A DNA stretch of 64,000 nucleotides from Albula goreensis (GCA_022829145.1 CM040758.1:13848628-13912627); one strand, 5' to 3'; shown: positions 44,310-57,040, numbered from the stretch's first letter. Numbers and translations are program-made. The notes: a model not told the origin generated them from the sequence alone.

Positions 44310-47300
44310 ATTTAGTCTCTGGTCTTGGATTGGTACCAAGTGAGCCAAAGAGAAATAGAAAACTGTAGAATGAAATCCGGATGCTGATATAAGTTGTTGA
44401 GTATGAATGCAACTGTGACAGCTTTTGAAAGGCATGACCAGTGAAGAGGTGAGTGGACTGTGGAGGGTTTATAGTCTGTTCTTGTCCAGATCATAGCACC
44501 TCACCACCAGGCCAACCCTGAAAATCAGTTAAGAAGGGGAAAAAATATTTCATCCATTGGGCAAACCAGTGATGAGCTGATGCTTCCATTTATTTATTCA
44601 TTTGGATGACTTTTAAAAATGAGAAACCTCCAGAAACTAGACCTCAATACTGGAACACTTTCTGTGTGATGTTGCACTACAAGTATATTGTGTTCTGAAT
44701 TAGTCACTGTGACAGTAGTGTAACTTACAATGAGGAATATGTTATCCTAGTTCTATGCTCCCGTATGAATGCTGTTGAATGCAGACATGCAGACGATTGG
44801 AGCGGATATGTGATCAATGGAATGGCTCTTCTCCTTGAGTGGAACTAAAAGTATGAGGCAGAATTCACTGGCTCAGCAGTTACCACAGTCATGTCCCAGT
44901 TGCAGTCATTCACTAGCTTAAATCTATAATTAAAATAAACTAAGATCACAAGAGCAAGGCAAACGCCCAGCAGGCAATTTTGAGTTTGTTATGTTGCTTA
45001 AAGTAAGCATTTTATTTTTATATATTTATTTACACTGCTTTCAGAATGGGTTTTAATAAGTGGTTAACTCTAAGGCACTTTTTAGAGTAGCTCAGGGGCA
45101 CACAAACATGCAGCTACTTGGTCTCAATTAGAGTTACCCTGTCTCAACTTACTTATAAAGTGTTTAGGAGAACGGCTTTGGGTGAATGATTTGTACTGTA
45201 AATGACCTGCATTTAAACATACATTTCTATATCTGGTGTTGCAAAATAGGTTTTTAGCCCCTGTTAATGTATTTGGTGCTTGTAGCGATGTTCAGTGAAG
45301 AGACTGCAGATAATGTGCTTTTCTTGGAAAATGCAGCTAGTTTCCATTTCCTCTCCTTTTTGTTTCATCTGAAAGTGACTGCTAAGTCAGATGTAATGAT
45401 TTGCCCTGTAGATATACTTCAAGACCTTCAAGACTTTGCCAGATCTTACCTTTGCTTAGGAGGACACAGTACAGGAAGACATAATAGTGCATCTGAAAAC
45501 CAAAGAATGATTCTTATTATTTTTCACTGAATGGTGAGATCTTATGACCACCTAATACTGTACACTTACCTATATCAAAAGCATGCCTGTTACGCACCAT
45601 TGAAATGGTCCTATTCTAGCAAATACTGTAATGTAACAGGTAACCCTTTACTGTGGAGTTACAGTATTTATAATTGCCAGAAATTTCATGGACAACTTGT
45701 TTGCACAAGGATTTAGAATAGCTAATAACAATGATAAACCGATTCCTTTTTTTGGAGCAAAACAGCCACTGACATCTTTGCTGGTGAATGCATACCCATT
45801 CATGTTTCTTTAGAAATATGAGGGCAGTCCATGAAATCCAAGTACACTGAAAATAAATGTAGGTTGTGTGTATTATTGTATTGTAGTCATAAGTCATTTG
45901 TTTGGGTCCCCTCCCACAGTGGTTTGTGATTTCTTTTTTTTTTTTTTCTAATCCATGGCATGATCTACTAAATGCTTTTGGGTAGAATAGAGTTCATTAC
46001 TCTTTAAAGTGTTTACTTATATCAGTACTTTGCCTACTGCATTCTTTTGGGAATCATGCACAGAATGATTCCTAATGAAAAATGTAAGATCAGAACTGAG
46101 AGGTGAATTTTGTCTCACTACACCTGTGTCTGGAAAGCTTCACTGTTCTAAAGCAGAGTGGATTAAATTTTAATACATACATATCTCTAGTGAGGTCAAG
46201 ACAGCGTCATAAAGCATTTCTTATCCCCTTTGTGATAGTGTTTCTTTGTTATTGTTGTGATATACTTGGAACTATACTGTCAGACTGTTATGCAAGGTGA
46301 AGTATGCAACTTGCATACACATACTTTACTTCTTAAAGTTCCCCCTTTATCAAAAGTCGATGGAAAACCACTTAAAGACATTACAGTGTGTTCAAAACTG
46401 TGCTATCACAGTTGTGTGTTCAGGCCGTTCACTCTACCTGAAAATGCTGTGGGTATATAAAGCATAGTGGCAGGAGAGATGAAGTTTGATGAAGCAAGTA
46501 CTCTGAGAGAAACAAGTTTAAAAGACGTTCCTGTCATATTTTCTGAAGGATTCTGTTGTCACATATGCTTTCACATCTGTGATTGGACATGAACTGGCTG
46601 GCATGTTCTATTTTTTGCTGTAGAGTTTTTTTTTTTCATTCCCACAACTTTGTCACTTCGTCTGTGGTAGCATGCATCCCAGTTGCTGGGAAGTCTCGCA
46701 GCTATGCGTCTGTGTGAATATGACACTGCTGGTCCTGTCCAAAGTGAGATTTGGGTGGGTGCTGATGAACTCACTGCACTGCTGATGTGAATGTGCCCGA
46801 GCCGCAGCTCTCAGTGGCAGTGTGAGTACGTCAAATCATGCTCTCCAACAGCCTATGGGAGGGACAATCAGCCACCCAGGGGGGCGAGGGGCTGCCTGAG
46901 GTGAATTTGGACCGTGAGTTGTGGCTGAGGGCCATTTCCCATGATGCAGACAAAGTTAGAGTTCAGGCAGAACAGCCACTTACAAGCCTGTGTAACCTTC
47001 ATGCACTATGGTTTTCCTTTAGAAATTATTCTATCAGTATGCAAATTGTGTCTATAATGAATATACAAAGGATGAAACACTGGATAAAAAGCATGTATGC
47101 TATGGAAACTATGCTGACACTATTCTATATTCTTGATTGGCAATCTCTCAGATACTGGAGACATCTTCACTGGAATTGTTTCCCAGATTGGTTTGCTGTG
47201 TGGTCAAGGTTGTGTGTTGAGCAATGGTGTGTGTTTTGTGTGGTCCTTTGCCACTGTTTACTGAATGCTGTATTTCAGTTCCTTATATAAATGAATTGGT
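44310..47300. other. Plain AT-rich stretch, no gene seen
   Basis: Three kilobases of AT-rich DNA. A T14 run lies near 45936. The 150-codon open frame at 46838-47290 has no recognisable domain and no supporting splice sites. A weak acceptor-donor junction on the minus strand at 45569/45570 (ATAG|GTAAGT) lacks a good pyrimidine tract. Confidence 0.5.
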
Positions 47301-47302
47301 CT

Positions 47303-47308
<6 letters not shown>

Positions 47309-47387
<79 letters not shown>
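47309..47387. repeat. (TG)n microsatellite
   Basis: About 79 bp of pure TG. Confidence 0.98.
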
Positions 47388-47388
<1 letters not shown>

Positions 47389-47389
47389 C

Positions 47390-48390
47390 TGAAGAAGTTA
47401 ATGTGGCTGCATCTGCCCTGTATTGATTTTTCTATTCCTAGCACTTGTTGAGAATAGTTAGCACTGGAATTAATTAGGCCGACATTGTAATTGTGTAGGT
47501 ATCAGCCCAGAATAAGTAGCAGCAATTAAGACAAAAAAGTTATAAAAAAGTGCTTTTTGTGTTTTCGTTGTTTTTCTTCTCACAGTTTATTTCACAGCAC
47601 AAATCATAATGCAGTGTTGACTTTGTCTTTGGCATTTTTATGTGTTTCACCGCACACAGACACTCTGGCCCGCTTGGCCAGTGCATTTAATATGCTTCCT
47701 AACCTCACCTTTGGCCTGCACAACTTCAGCTCATTTAACCAGTTATTGCATGAACACTTTCTAAAAATTCACATCTTTCAAAAGACAGTTCTTGTTTATG
47801 TTTTTGACATATATTTTGATTAATCACCAGTCACTGTTTTGTGAAAAGCATTGGTCTATATTAACAATCTCTTAACTTGGCTTGTTTACTTCTATTTGTT
47901 TTTTTCCAGTTAAAAATCTCCTTTTTTGGCCTTTCATCACTCCTTCATCTCCCCTGGGGGCTGTTTGAAATGCATCCTTCATTATTACAAAGCGACTTAA
48001 TCCATAGCAATGAGTTGAACCTCTACCCCCTGGGTTCACATGTAGCAGTCTCTCGTCCTGCTCCCTGATCCTTACCCTGTCCCCCTTCCCTTTCCCTCAC
48101 TCTCCCACCATAGATTCATTGATTTCTAAAGGCATTAGACAGCCTCACACTGAGAAAAAATGAGCTTTTCACAGCTCAGACAGATAAAGTGATAGACTTC
48201 CACCACGGAGCTAACGGTGCAGCGATCTCATGGTGACTGCAGCCCTATGCTCCAGCTGTAGCATGCATGACATCATTTTTTCCCAGCATTCCTCGGCATG
48301 CTGCGGAGCTGTGCTTAGATTCTCTGCTTCACAGCGTGCCAGCTTGCCATTTTAGTTCAACACTTCTAAAAGGGGGTGGAGGGCGAAACC
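47390..48390. other. No gene seen
   Basis: AT-rich to mixed DNA. A GC-containing segment at about 48190-48340 (GGAGCTAACGGTGCAGCGATC, GCATGCTGCGGAGC) is mildly CNE-like. No exon recognised. Confidence 0.4.
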
Positions 48391-48431
48391 TTTTTTTTTT
48401 TTTTTTTTAATTTTTAATTTTTTTTTTTTTT
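48391..48431. repeat. T-rich tract
   Basis: T18 (48391-48408), short A/T interruptions, then T14 (48418-48431), directly before the SINE. Confidence 0.95.
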
Positions 48432-48625
48432 GTGTGGCTGTGTAGTATAATGTTTAAGGGGTTGAGATTATAACTCAGATCTTGCAGTTTCAATTCCCAG
48501 GTGGCGCACAGCTGTTATCGCGTTGAGCAGCGCACTGTAACTTTCTCAGCTGTATAAATGGATAGTGTGTAAAAATGTAAGCTGTGTTATTTTCTCTGGA
48601 TAAGCACTTCTGCTAAGTGTATGAA
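48432..48625 (+). mobile_element. tRNA-headed SINE, forward, near full length
   Basis: Head TGGCTGTGTAGTATAATG (A-box region) and CAGTTTCAATTCCC (48485-48498, B-box-like), then GTGGCGCACAGCTG, core CAGCTGTATAAATGGATAG and tail CTCTGGATAAGCACTTCTGC (48595-48614). Best-preserved copy of the family in the window. The T-rich tract at its 5' side makes target-site duplications hard to define. Confidence 0.85.
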
Positions 48626-48680
48626 ATATCATGTAAACTACAAGGCCTCATGTGAAGGCACATAATTAAGCATAGCAGAG

Positions 48681-48763
48681 TTGCCCAAATGTCCATCCAA
48701 AAAAATCCTAAATTCAAAGCAGTTCTGATCCCAGGCATTTCGGATAAGGGATACTCAACCTGT
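48681..48763 (-). mobile_element. Tigger/pogo-like DNA transposon terminal repeat
   Basis: On the minus strand it reads from a terminus-like CAGGTTGAGTATCCCTTATC (48743-48762) into CGAAATGCCTGGGATCAGAA and on to TTTAGGATTTTTTTGGA. This closely resembles the terminal region of Tigger-type (pogo superfamily) elements well known from mammals. Only one end is visible and no transposase remains. Family name is from memory. Confidence 0.55.
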
Positions 48764-48814
48764 ATCCACTTAGCACGGTAACTCCTAGCCACTGAGGACT
48801 CAAAGAACGTGGTT

Positions 48815-48850
48815 TCATTGCATTTATTACATGTTTCTACAGGTGAGTAT
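48815..48850 (+). promoter_or_regulatory. Second, weaker recursive-splice-like junction
   Basis: TTTATTACATGTTTCTACAG ends at 48842 and is followed directly by GTGAGT (48843-48848). The pyrimidine tract is short and mixed, so this is weaker than the site at 30664. Same strand as that site. Confidence 0.25.
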
Positions 48851-48859
48851 TGACCACAG

Positions 48860-49308
48860 TATTGGGAGTTAGGATATGTGTCCCTCTTGCATGTAAAACA
48901 GTAGCCTCTGGCCTGGGATACGAAGTGGCAATCTACTGAAGGTGAATTCCTTTGTCAGTCTACACCAAACAGGTGTTGGAAATGTGACAGTGATATTGGA
49001 ATATTTCTATGAAGACAATATTTAAGAAATTGCTGCAAATTTTTTTTACCATAGATTTCAGAAGACAAGAACAGGAAATTAATGATTTTTTTGGGACCAA
49101 ACATTTTTTTAAAGAAATTATTTTCTCTCTTTGATTTCATGAGGCAGGAGTTGGAAAATTATGCAATACACACAATATAATGGGGCTGACAGTGGGACTT
49201 GGTAATTCTATAAATCACATAATGCAATATGTATGACTGTCCTGCTCCTCTCCTTGGAGGGCCCCACGCAGGTGTGGGTGCAGGTGTGCTGGATGGGGGG
49301 TTAGAAGG

Positions 49309-49310
<2 letters not shown>
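48860..49310. other. No gene seen
   Basis: AT-rich DNA with T and A runs; nothing recognised. Confidence 0.5.

Positions 49311-49372
<62 letters not shown>
49311..49372. repeat. (TG)n microsatellite followed by G-rich DNA
   Basis: About 62 bp of TG, then G tracts at 49377-49379, 49384-49387 and 49389-49394 that could join into an imperfect quadruplex. The 188-codon open frame starting in the repeat is not credible. Confidence 0.95.
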
Positions 49373-49375
<3 letters not shown>

Positions 49376-49439
49376 TGGGTGGAGGGGTGGGGGGTGGTGG
49401 ATGGCTCAGTCTCCTAGTTATTTTAGTAGAGAAGTGTGC

Positions 49440-49610
49440 CGTGAGTCCTGCTCATTGAACAGCTGGTTCTGGTTCTTACTCTCCCTGGTGTGCAGTAAGG
49501 CCCAGTGCTGTCGTGGTGTTCCGCTGGGCTCTAATCGCGTTTTAATGATGTGTTACGGCCGATCCGTCTCTTTAAACACTCTCTCTCAATGTCACAGCCC
49601 CACGGGTATG
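49440..49610. promoter_or_regulatory. Weak CNE-like block
   Basis: GGGCTCTAATCGCGTTTTAATG followed by GTTACGGCCGATCCGTC retains five CpGs next to TAAT cores between AT-rich flanks. Confidence 0.35.
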
Positions 49611-49619
49611 TTCATTCTT

Positions 49620-50990
49620 ACAGCTCTAACTTTGTGCTTGTGCAAGATATATATGTTTGAAGAGATATTAGGGAAGTATAAAGGCTTTACTTACATACCT
49701 TGTCACATACCTTGGTTTCGGGGTCAATGCCTAAGTCATTTTTTGTTCATAAGAAAACTTAATCTTCATAATAGCTTGACTATTATTTATTTGGTGAAAA
49801 AAGGAATATCTCATAGCATGCCTGCTGAGACCATAATCAGAAATACAAATGCTTGTTTATGGTCAATTTTTAAATAAAACCTCTTGATTACTCACCACTA
49901 AAAAAGCACAATATGTGAGTGGGTGTGAAATCTGGAAATGTAAAATATACAAATATGGCTCGGTTATTTATCTACCTCTGTAGGTTTCCTTTTACAGGGG
50001 AATCTGTTCATTGTGCATAGTTAGTTTCATGAGAATCTGGAATCCTCTGTACTCAACTACTGTGTCTGGTTCCATATCCATGGCCATAAACATACCGATG
50101 GCTCCTGTCATATCTTTTATCCAGTGTGAATCTGCTCTGAGGGGCAGCTTAAATGAAAGTTATCATGTCAGTTCATTTTAGGCTACAAGCTTTTAAAATA
50201 GTAGAGGATTACATTTTGACAGTGTACATTACTTTTGAAAAACATAGCTTGAATGAATGAGAGCTTGGATGAAGAGCAAGAATAAAATGATAAATAAGAA
50301 TGCCAGTTTGCTTAGTGGCTAGTCATAATGTTAACCTGCTCACCAGCTGTCAAGCTAGAAGCAGAGATGCAGCTGTTAACTTATTGGCCTGCTTGCTAAG
50401 TTACTCTTTACTCTTCATAGCTGATAAGAGGCAGTGATACAATAAAATAACAAAACAAGTTTGGATGTGGAAAAAGGAACCAGAAATCCTGGTAAATGTA
50501 TCCAGCGACAGCATTTGTGTGGGAAAACCAAAAGTGTTGTATATCAACTGGGGAGACAAAATGTTTCCAAGCAGGGGATTTGAGTGATTGTGATGGGTAC
50601 TCGTATGGAGGCCTATCTCCTCCACTTACCATTGCAGAAAAATTGGCTGGCTGCTTGCTCTTTGCAAACAGTGAAATGATACATTGGTCCAGTCGATTAA
50701 ACAAATAAACAGAATAATGTGAAATATTTCTCTCAGCCTCAAGAGGCATATAAGACAGTGTGTGTGATTTTATAATACTTTCTTGTTGAAAATAAGTTGG
50801 TTCACAGTGCAGACCAAGCCGAGCTCGTTGTAGTTCATGCACCATATGTATAGGTTTGTGTGTATTTATATGTGTTATACTGTTACCTCAGCCAGAGGTC
50901 CAGAAATTGCTTGTACACTCTTTGTACTTTTAGTAATCATACTTTTTGTATAAAGTTCTCTGTTTTATTTATGGTTTTTGCGTTTTGTGC
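49620..50990. other. No gene seen
   Basis: AT-rich. The 145-codon minus frame at 50408-50845 has no recognisable motif and is overlapped by other frames. Confidence 0.5.
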
Positions 50991-50999
50991 TCTCTCAAC

Positions 51000-51720
51000 G
51001 TAGCGAAGCGAGTGTTGCTGGATCACAGTGGCGTGGGCGAGCTTTTTTTCTGCAGGCGTTTATTCACCACTCATTTTTCAGTCTTCCAGCTTAGGCATCT
51101 CACCCGCCTCAGTGGATGCCCTGAACATTAATACAAACGTCAGTCTATAATGAGGTATGCCTCCATATGAGATAAGAATAATTTCAAAACTACCACAGGG
51201 AAACAGCTATCTGTGTGATGATACGTGCTGTGCAATACGCCCTCGTGTATACATCTTTGTAATATATATGCAAAAAAAAAAAATACTGAAGATTTGCTGT
51301 GCATGGTATCCTGTGATTTTGGGTGTTTGTCTTTTCCCGCTGAGCTTGCTTGTGTGTCAGGCAGTTCAGAAGTGTAGCAGCCGGTGTGTTGTGAGAAAGG
51401 CTCCGGCGCTCCATTGAGAAATGATTAAAGCCTATTTTTTTCCGCGGCGGCTCGCTAGACAGGGCCAAAAATACAACCTGGAGAAACAGTCCGCCGCTGC
51501 TACCGCCGTCGCACTGAGCAAGCTTTGTGAGCTCTCTGCGTGTACTACTTTGGGCCTTTCTTTGCTCCCCTGATCCTACACTCCTGCTCCTGCTTCATGC
51601 AGGCCTGACGTGTTATAAGCGTGCTGGCATCGCCGTGTAAAACAACTGCTCCCAGCATGCTCGAGTGAGCAGGAAGTATTAGACCTACAGCATTTTTACC
51701 TGTTACAGAACAGGCTGCTT
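51000..51720. promoter_or_regulatory. CNE-like, GC-rich block
   Basis: Retained CpGs throughout: ACGTAGCGAAGCGAG near 50999, TCCGCGGCGGCTCGC near 51441 and GTCCGCCGCTGCTACCGCCGTCGC near 51489. A GATTAAAGCC core lies just before the GC-rich part. The peak (51400-51540) is too short for a classical CpG island but could be a small promoter or enhancer. No coding exon recognised. Confidence 0.4.
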
Positions 51721-51729
51721 TTTTTTTTT

Positions 51730-52560
51730 TTAGGGCTTAAAATGTTTCCTCAGCGTTTTTGAGTATCATGCAGAGCACCCTCCTTGCAGATAGGTGGCAC
51801 TGCCACATTTTTGAGCACCCACCCCTTTTGTTTGCATGATTTAATCTGTCTGAGTTGTTTCTAATCCAAAACACTGTTTAAAACAATTATTACCAAAACA
51901 ATTGTCTACAGAAATAAGTACAATTTTCTGGGAATTTTTTTACCTCCTTTCTCTGATCCCTTTCTTTTAATATTCTAGCTATAGTCTCACTGTGCGTAAT
52001 ACATAATGTCCATACATGTACACCTAATGTCATGTTTAAATAAGTATTCTTTGGGAAAGAATTTATCTGATATCATTCAGCATAAGTCCTGATGTATTTG
52101 TAGTGTTCTTTGGAGTAAAGCATTCCAACCTACAGATTTGATTCATTTGATCTGATGCACATCTTCTTCAGTTGATTTACTTTTTTGTATAAATAAAATA
52201 AGTGGAAATAAAGTTGAGACTTATGAATTCACAAAATCGTACACAAATGTATGAACGGGTTCAACTGTAGCGTGACATCATACCCACAGAGTATTGAGAA
52301 AACATCCGTCGTCAAACTACAAATTATTCTGCTCTCTTGTTCTAACAAAAGAATCCACTGTGTTCATACCTTGTGGAAGCCCAATAATGCTGCATATATG
52401 ATGACAAGTTCTACAGTAACCATTAGCGCCATCACCAACAGCTTAACAGTGATTCATGAAAAATGATTAGCCAGAAAGCAACGGCAATCTTTTGTGCCTC
52501 ATGTCTTCACTCAAAATACAGTCAACACATTAATAACTAGGCAATCTAAAACATATTTGT
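51730..52560. other. No gene seen
   Basis: AT-rich DNA with a T12 run near 51720-51731. No feature recognised. Confidence 0.5.
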
Positions 52561-53320
52561 TTCGGTGTAATAGTTTCTGCAGATTTATTACATTTCTGAG
52601 GAGCCATTTTGGGTCTTGTTAACTCTCTTCACTATGGTGTAGCAAACCAGTCCACTGTCCACAGTCCTCATAGCCTCTCCTCCAGGGAATTGTGGGTCGT
52701 ATGACATGTCTTCCCTGACCTTGGCATGGGTGGCCCTCGGAGTGAGTGGGGTATTGATTTAATGCATTAGTCCCCCATGAGCGGGAGGAAGCGAGTCTCC
52801 GCAGGATCGGTGGAGGCAGTGGGCAGTGGCCCCTGGGAGAGGTAGCCCGATGGCCCTGGCACACAGCAAGCGTACTCATCCTGCAGTGAGCAAAGGTGAG
52901 GCGGAGGAGGGCAGCATTCAGTGAAATATACAGAAGCCTCTGAATCAAGCACACTGTCGCCAAGCACAGTCAGGCATGCCCGATTCACAGTTACCGCACA
53001 TGTCATGCTAAATTGCAGTGGGACAAAAAGACTGAGAGTGATAAAACTGACTGGGTTGTGTTTTTTTTTCTATTTTAATGGCAAATTTGGATGTTGGTCT
53101 ACCTATTTATTAATACAGTAAACAGGAAGCTGAGCATCATGGGAAAGAGAAAGGCTGCAAAAACCATAATGGGTTTTGAGTTTGGGGGACTGTGAGATGG
53201 ACTGTGATCCTTGTTTGAGATAACGGAAATCACCAGGGGGGGCAGCCCACTAATTCTGTCCCTTTTCAAATTAATGAGACCGCAGAAATGTTCAGAGCAC
53301 CAGTTTTTCAACCCCTTGTT
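52560..53320. promoter_or_regulatory. Mixed block, partly CNE-like
   Basis: 52600-52930 has mixed composition (TAGCCCGATGGCCCTGG, CTCCGCAGGATCGG). 53205-53300 combines GATAACGGAAATCACC and CACTAATTCTGTCC with CAAATTAATGAGACCGC. The 114-codon minus frame (52619-52963) overlaps another frame and matches nothing known. Confidence 0.3.
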
Positions 53321-53459
53321 GCGCTTTGTAGAAACTCATTTTAAATTGTTACTGCTCAATAACATACAATTAAATATATAAGTAAATCAAACACAAAAAA
53401 GTATATCTCTGCTGTTAAAATATCTGTTCTCTCTTTAAATACTACACTGCCAGTTGAGG

Positions 53460-53850
53460 TTAATAAGGCATATTCTGATTGATTCATCTTGATAAATTCC
53501 ACTTGACGCGGCTGATTCTGAGAGCTCCCAGCATTGCTATTACAGCGGGTATTTTACACATGTACACTATTTACCCCCAAACCCCTTTACTCACAAGCCA
53601 CCCAGGCTCTCGCAGTTTCTCAGCTCCAAACTGTCTTTCATTTCTCCTCACTTCAGCCTGCTCTCCCCATGAACTACCCATGCCCTTGCACGAAGTGCCT
53701 CTCCCCAGAACAAGTTTATTACACCCTTTCAGTTCGAATAGGATTCAAATTTTGCATTTCATTTCATGACCTCCCTGCTGGGGCACAGAGTAGCCATTCA
53801 CTCATGACACTTCAGACCTTTAGTGTCCATATTATGTAAAACGTCATTGT
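53460..53850. other. Weak CNE-like or plain DNA
   Basis: CACTTGACGCGGCTGATTC near 53500 looks constrained; the rest is C/T-rich. Two overlapping open frames (96 and 101 codons) match nothing known. Confidence 0.25.
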
Positions 53851-53858
53851 ATCTAGTT

Positions 53859-53879
53859 AAAAAAAAAAAAAAAAAAAAA
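53859..53879. repeat. Poly(A) tract, 21 bp
   Basis: Homopolymer A. No retroposon body recognised upstream. Confidence 0.95.
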
Positions 53880-55770
53880 CTCACAAATGTGTTCCCCACA
53901 CCTATATAATACGATGATAGTAATTATATAATAAACAAGTAATAATACATGTTAATATGTATAAATGTTTATTTGCCATTATTTTTAGTTCTGTTTAAAT
54001 CACTTTCCTGGCTACTCTCATTGTGACTGAAATTGAATATAAAATTAATTAATATGTAAATGGCAGAATGCTAGCAAAAATTACAAAGTGTCAGAGTGAA
54101 GGTTAAGCCTGTACTGTAAGAACCAATGACACATAGCCAGTAATAAACCAGAGCTGAGGTCCTACTTAGAAAATAATGCTCTGTGCGGGTACAAAGATTC
54201 ACCCATTCAAAGGAAAACATATCTTTAACTTTAAGCCATGCAAGCCTTCTTTAGCCTGCAGACTGGGGAAGGAAAAACATGATCGGGTAGTGCATTGAGG
54301 TGAAAACAAAACAGTGACCAATAATTCACAGTATGTGAAAAGGCCCATGTAAAGAGTCAGAGAGAGAGAGACACATTGGACAAAGATAACCAACAATAAC
54401 CTGAAGAGTCACAGCAGATGCACATTAACTCAGTCTCCATTGCAGTCACCAGTTGTATTTTTCCCACATCGTTCCATTTCAAATGACCAGTAATCATGAA
54501 GTATATGTATGACATCATAATGTTATATCCAGATGTTCCAGCTAATCAGGTGTTGCCACATTGCAAAACACCACATTGAGAGCAGCTGTGGCCAAGTGAT
54601 AGATTTTATTAGTAATATTGTGGTGATGCTGGGGAAAGGCATTTTATTCATCAGTTTAATGACATGCAAATCAGGGACATTCTAGTGGGTGGCGCAGTCA
54701 TGTTGAGCCACTGTGACATGAAATCTTGTTGGTGTGCACTTTTTTGCACACATCAATTTACCAAGTTATGTAACATAAAATAGATTAAAAGTGTACTCAT
54801 GTAAAAGGAGATTGTGCATGTTTGAAAATATATCACATATGACGCATAAGGTTGTATTTGATATGACTCGTGAAAAGAAATGTGAGATTGTAAATAATAC
54901 AATTGTCATTTTAAATTTTAAATAATACTATTGGTTTTGAATGCAGTGATTGTATTGATGCATTGGCAAGGCTTGACGTTTCTTTGTTGTTTCCTTGCTG
55001 TTTAACTCTAGTCTAGAGACTCTTCATGCACTCACAGTTGTATAGTTATCACAACCGCATATCAAGCTGGTGAGAAACATGTCTCTTCTGGGACTGGGAT
55101 TTTGAGTCTCCATATGCGCAAGGGAGCAACTTTGTTTTCAAATATTTTGTACCCATTTTACAACATAGACATCTGCACACAATCAAATCAACAAGCTAAA
55201 AAAACAAGAGGAAGAAGAAGAACAACAACAAGAGCAGCGACAGTATGGCGTTCCAGGTCTCCGTGGTGGCCTGCACATGGGACCTGCTCCATTTCAGAGG
55301 AAAACATGAAGCAGTTAATGACAGAACACATGGCTGTGCACTTCCAAGAGGAAAAATAACCCATTGAAATGGTGAGATGAAAAAGACTCGCTGTGAGTGT
55401 TTGATAGAAATCTGTGTGCCACACTGTGCTGTGTATTCCCAGTGCAATTCAACCTTATTCCGTTAAACGTTGCTGCACCACACATGGTCTTTGTTGTGAG
55501 GTTTCAGCCCTCGCATTGAATGGTCACAAATATTTAATCTGACTTAAGGTTGCCTCTCTGCTGTCTAGAAAATCTAAATTTGCGTATCATCAAGAATCAG
55601 GGGTGCGATCATTCAGCACTTAAACGTGAAAATATGGATATTTTACAATATTTTGGTAATTTTTATTTGTGATAATTTTTATATGTCATCAGCAAAGTCC
55701 CGAACCTGATCTCACTGGAAGTGTACATACGCTGACTGCATTTAAACCATTTTGAATAAGCAAATGGTCT
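53880..55770. other. No gene seen
   Basis: AT-rich DNA, with a purine-rich AAGAAGAAGAACAACAAC stretch near 55212 that produces K/R/T-rich open frames. No exon, RNA gene or repeat family recognised. Confidence 0.5.
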
Positions 55771-55776
55771 GTATGT

Positions 55777-55812
<36 letters not shown>
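55771..55812. repeat. (TG)n microsatellite
   Basis: TG repeat with one AT and one TT interruption. Confidence 0.96.
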
Positions 55813-55814
<2 letters not shown>

Positions 55815-55819
55815 TGTAT

Positions 55820-57040
55820 GTCATATTTGCTGTGTTGTTTTAACCTATAGTAACCACTCATTTAAGATCAGATAGTTGTTCAGAGGCAGTTAAGATAGAA
55901 ACTAGTTGGCCTTGGTTATTCACAATAGCTTTTTGCTCAATGGCCTTCAGTTAATACTGAAGCTAATGTATTTCCTGTAGCTTTATGCTTCTCCAGCCTC
56001 CCATCTCTGGGGATGTGTCAATTGAAACATCACTCAGTAGGTCTGACCCCTGATTTCAGTCATTGACAACATTTTGTTCAGACACAGATCAGAGTTGCTT
56101 GATTTACTGTCTCAGGCATGGTGAATCAGGAGGTCATGAGACTATGTGAGTCCAAAACTGAACAGCAGTGCTAATAGAACTGTTAAAACTGGTTAATGGT
56201 TTCCAGCAAATGACACTTTAGGGTCACAATTATCTGCAACTCTGAGGCATGTTGGCTCCTGTCATGCTTAATTGGCAATATTTTAAAACTTCTCAACAGA
56301 TCACAATACTCTTAATGAATATCTTATAATTTGTCCATGCATAGTCTTTGAAAAGTGTGCATAAAACATGTTTTGGTGATGTCCATTATCTTCAGTTTGG
56401 CCATAGATATTGATAAATAATTCCACCACTACATTATAAAATAATAGATTGTATTTCAATGATGAAGGTTATCCTTCCAGTAATTCAAATCCAGAACATT
56501 CCTCTTGAATATAGAAATATCGCTGTTTCTCTGACTTGAGTTTTGCAAGATAATTCTTCATCAAGGGAATATTGTTTAGGGAATAGCTGCAGATGAGTGT
56601 ATTGGTTGGATGCTGGGAGATGTGCATTTTGAGTCTGAAGATTGTACAGAATGTACAGTACCACAGCTCTGCTGTTTGAATCTGATTTTGTGGCAAAGAA
56701 ACATCCCTGAAATAGTCAAGCCACAAATGCCAGTAAACCCAAATGACTTTAAAATGCCCTGTTATGTGGACAGTTCTGCCACAGAGCAGGGTGCCATAAA
56801 CCTGTCTGTTTTTTGGGCATTGGTGTAAAATAAAGAAAGATAATGAGGAAAATGAAGGTTTTGAAAGAGATGCATGTGATCTTTCGTGACTTACATAAAC
56901 CTTTTCTTCACACTTGCACAAGCTGCTTCAAGCATTGAGTCCTGTGAAGGAGGACCTTCAAAATTCACATTTGCCACTAAAGCCATGGATTCCTCCCACA
57001 GTGTGAAATAAGAAACATGGAATTTAAATCCATTCTCCAT
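55820..57040. other. No gene seen
   Basis: AT-rich. A 150-codon minus frame (56469-56921) has no recognisable domain and is opposed by a frame on the other strand. Confidence 0.5.

Noticed and set aside
45560..45590. Minus-strand ATAG|GTAAGT junction as a third recursive splice site
   Set aside because: It lacks a pyrimidine tract before the AG and lies on the opposite strand from the two better sites.
46838..47290. 150-codon plus-strand open frame
   Set aside because: No domain, no splice-site support and AT-driven amino-acid composition.
48485..48498. tRNA B-box-like sequence as a free-standing tRNA gene
   Set aside because: It is part of a SINE head; no acceptor stem or anticodon arm pairing of a functional tRNA is present.
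49311..49877. 188-codon plus-strand open frame
   Set aside because: It starts inside a (TG)n repeat, giving alternating Cys/Val, and the remainder resembles no protein.
56469..56921. 150-codon minus-strand open frame
   Set aside because: No recognisable motif, opposed by a frame on the other strand; consistent with chance.
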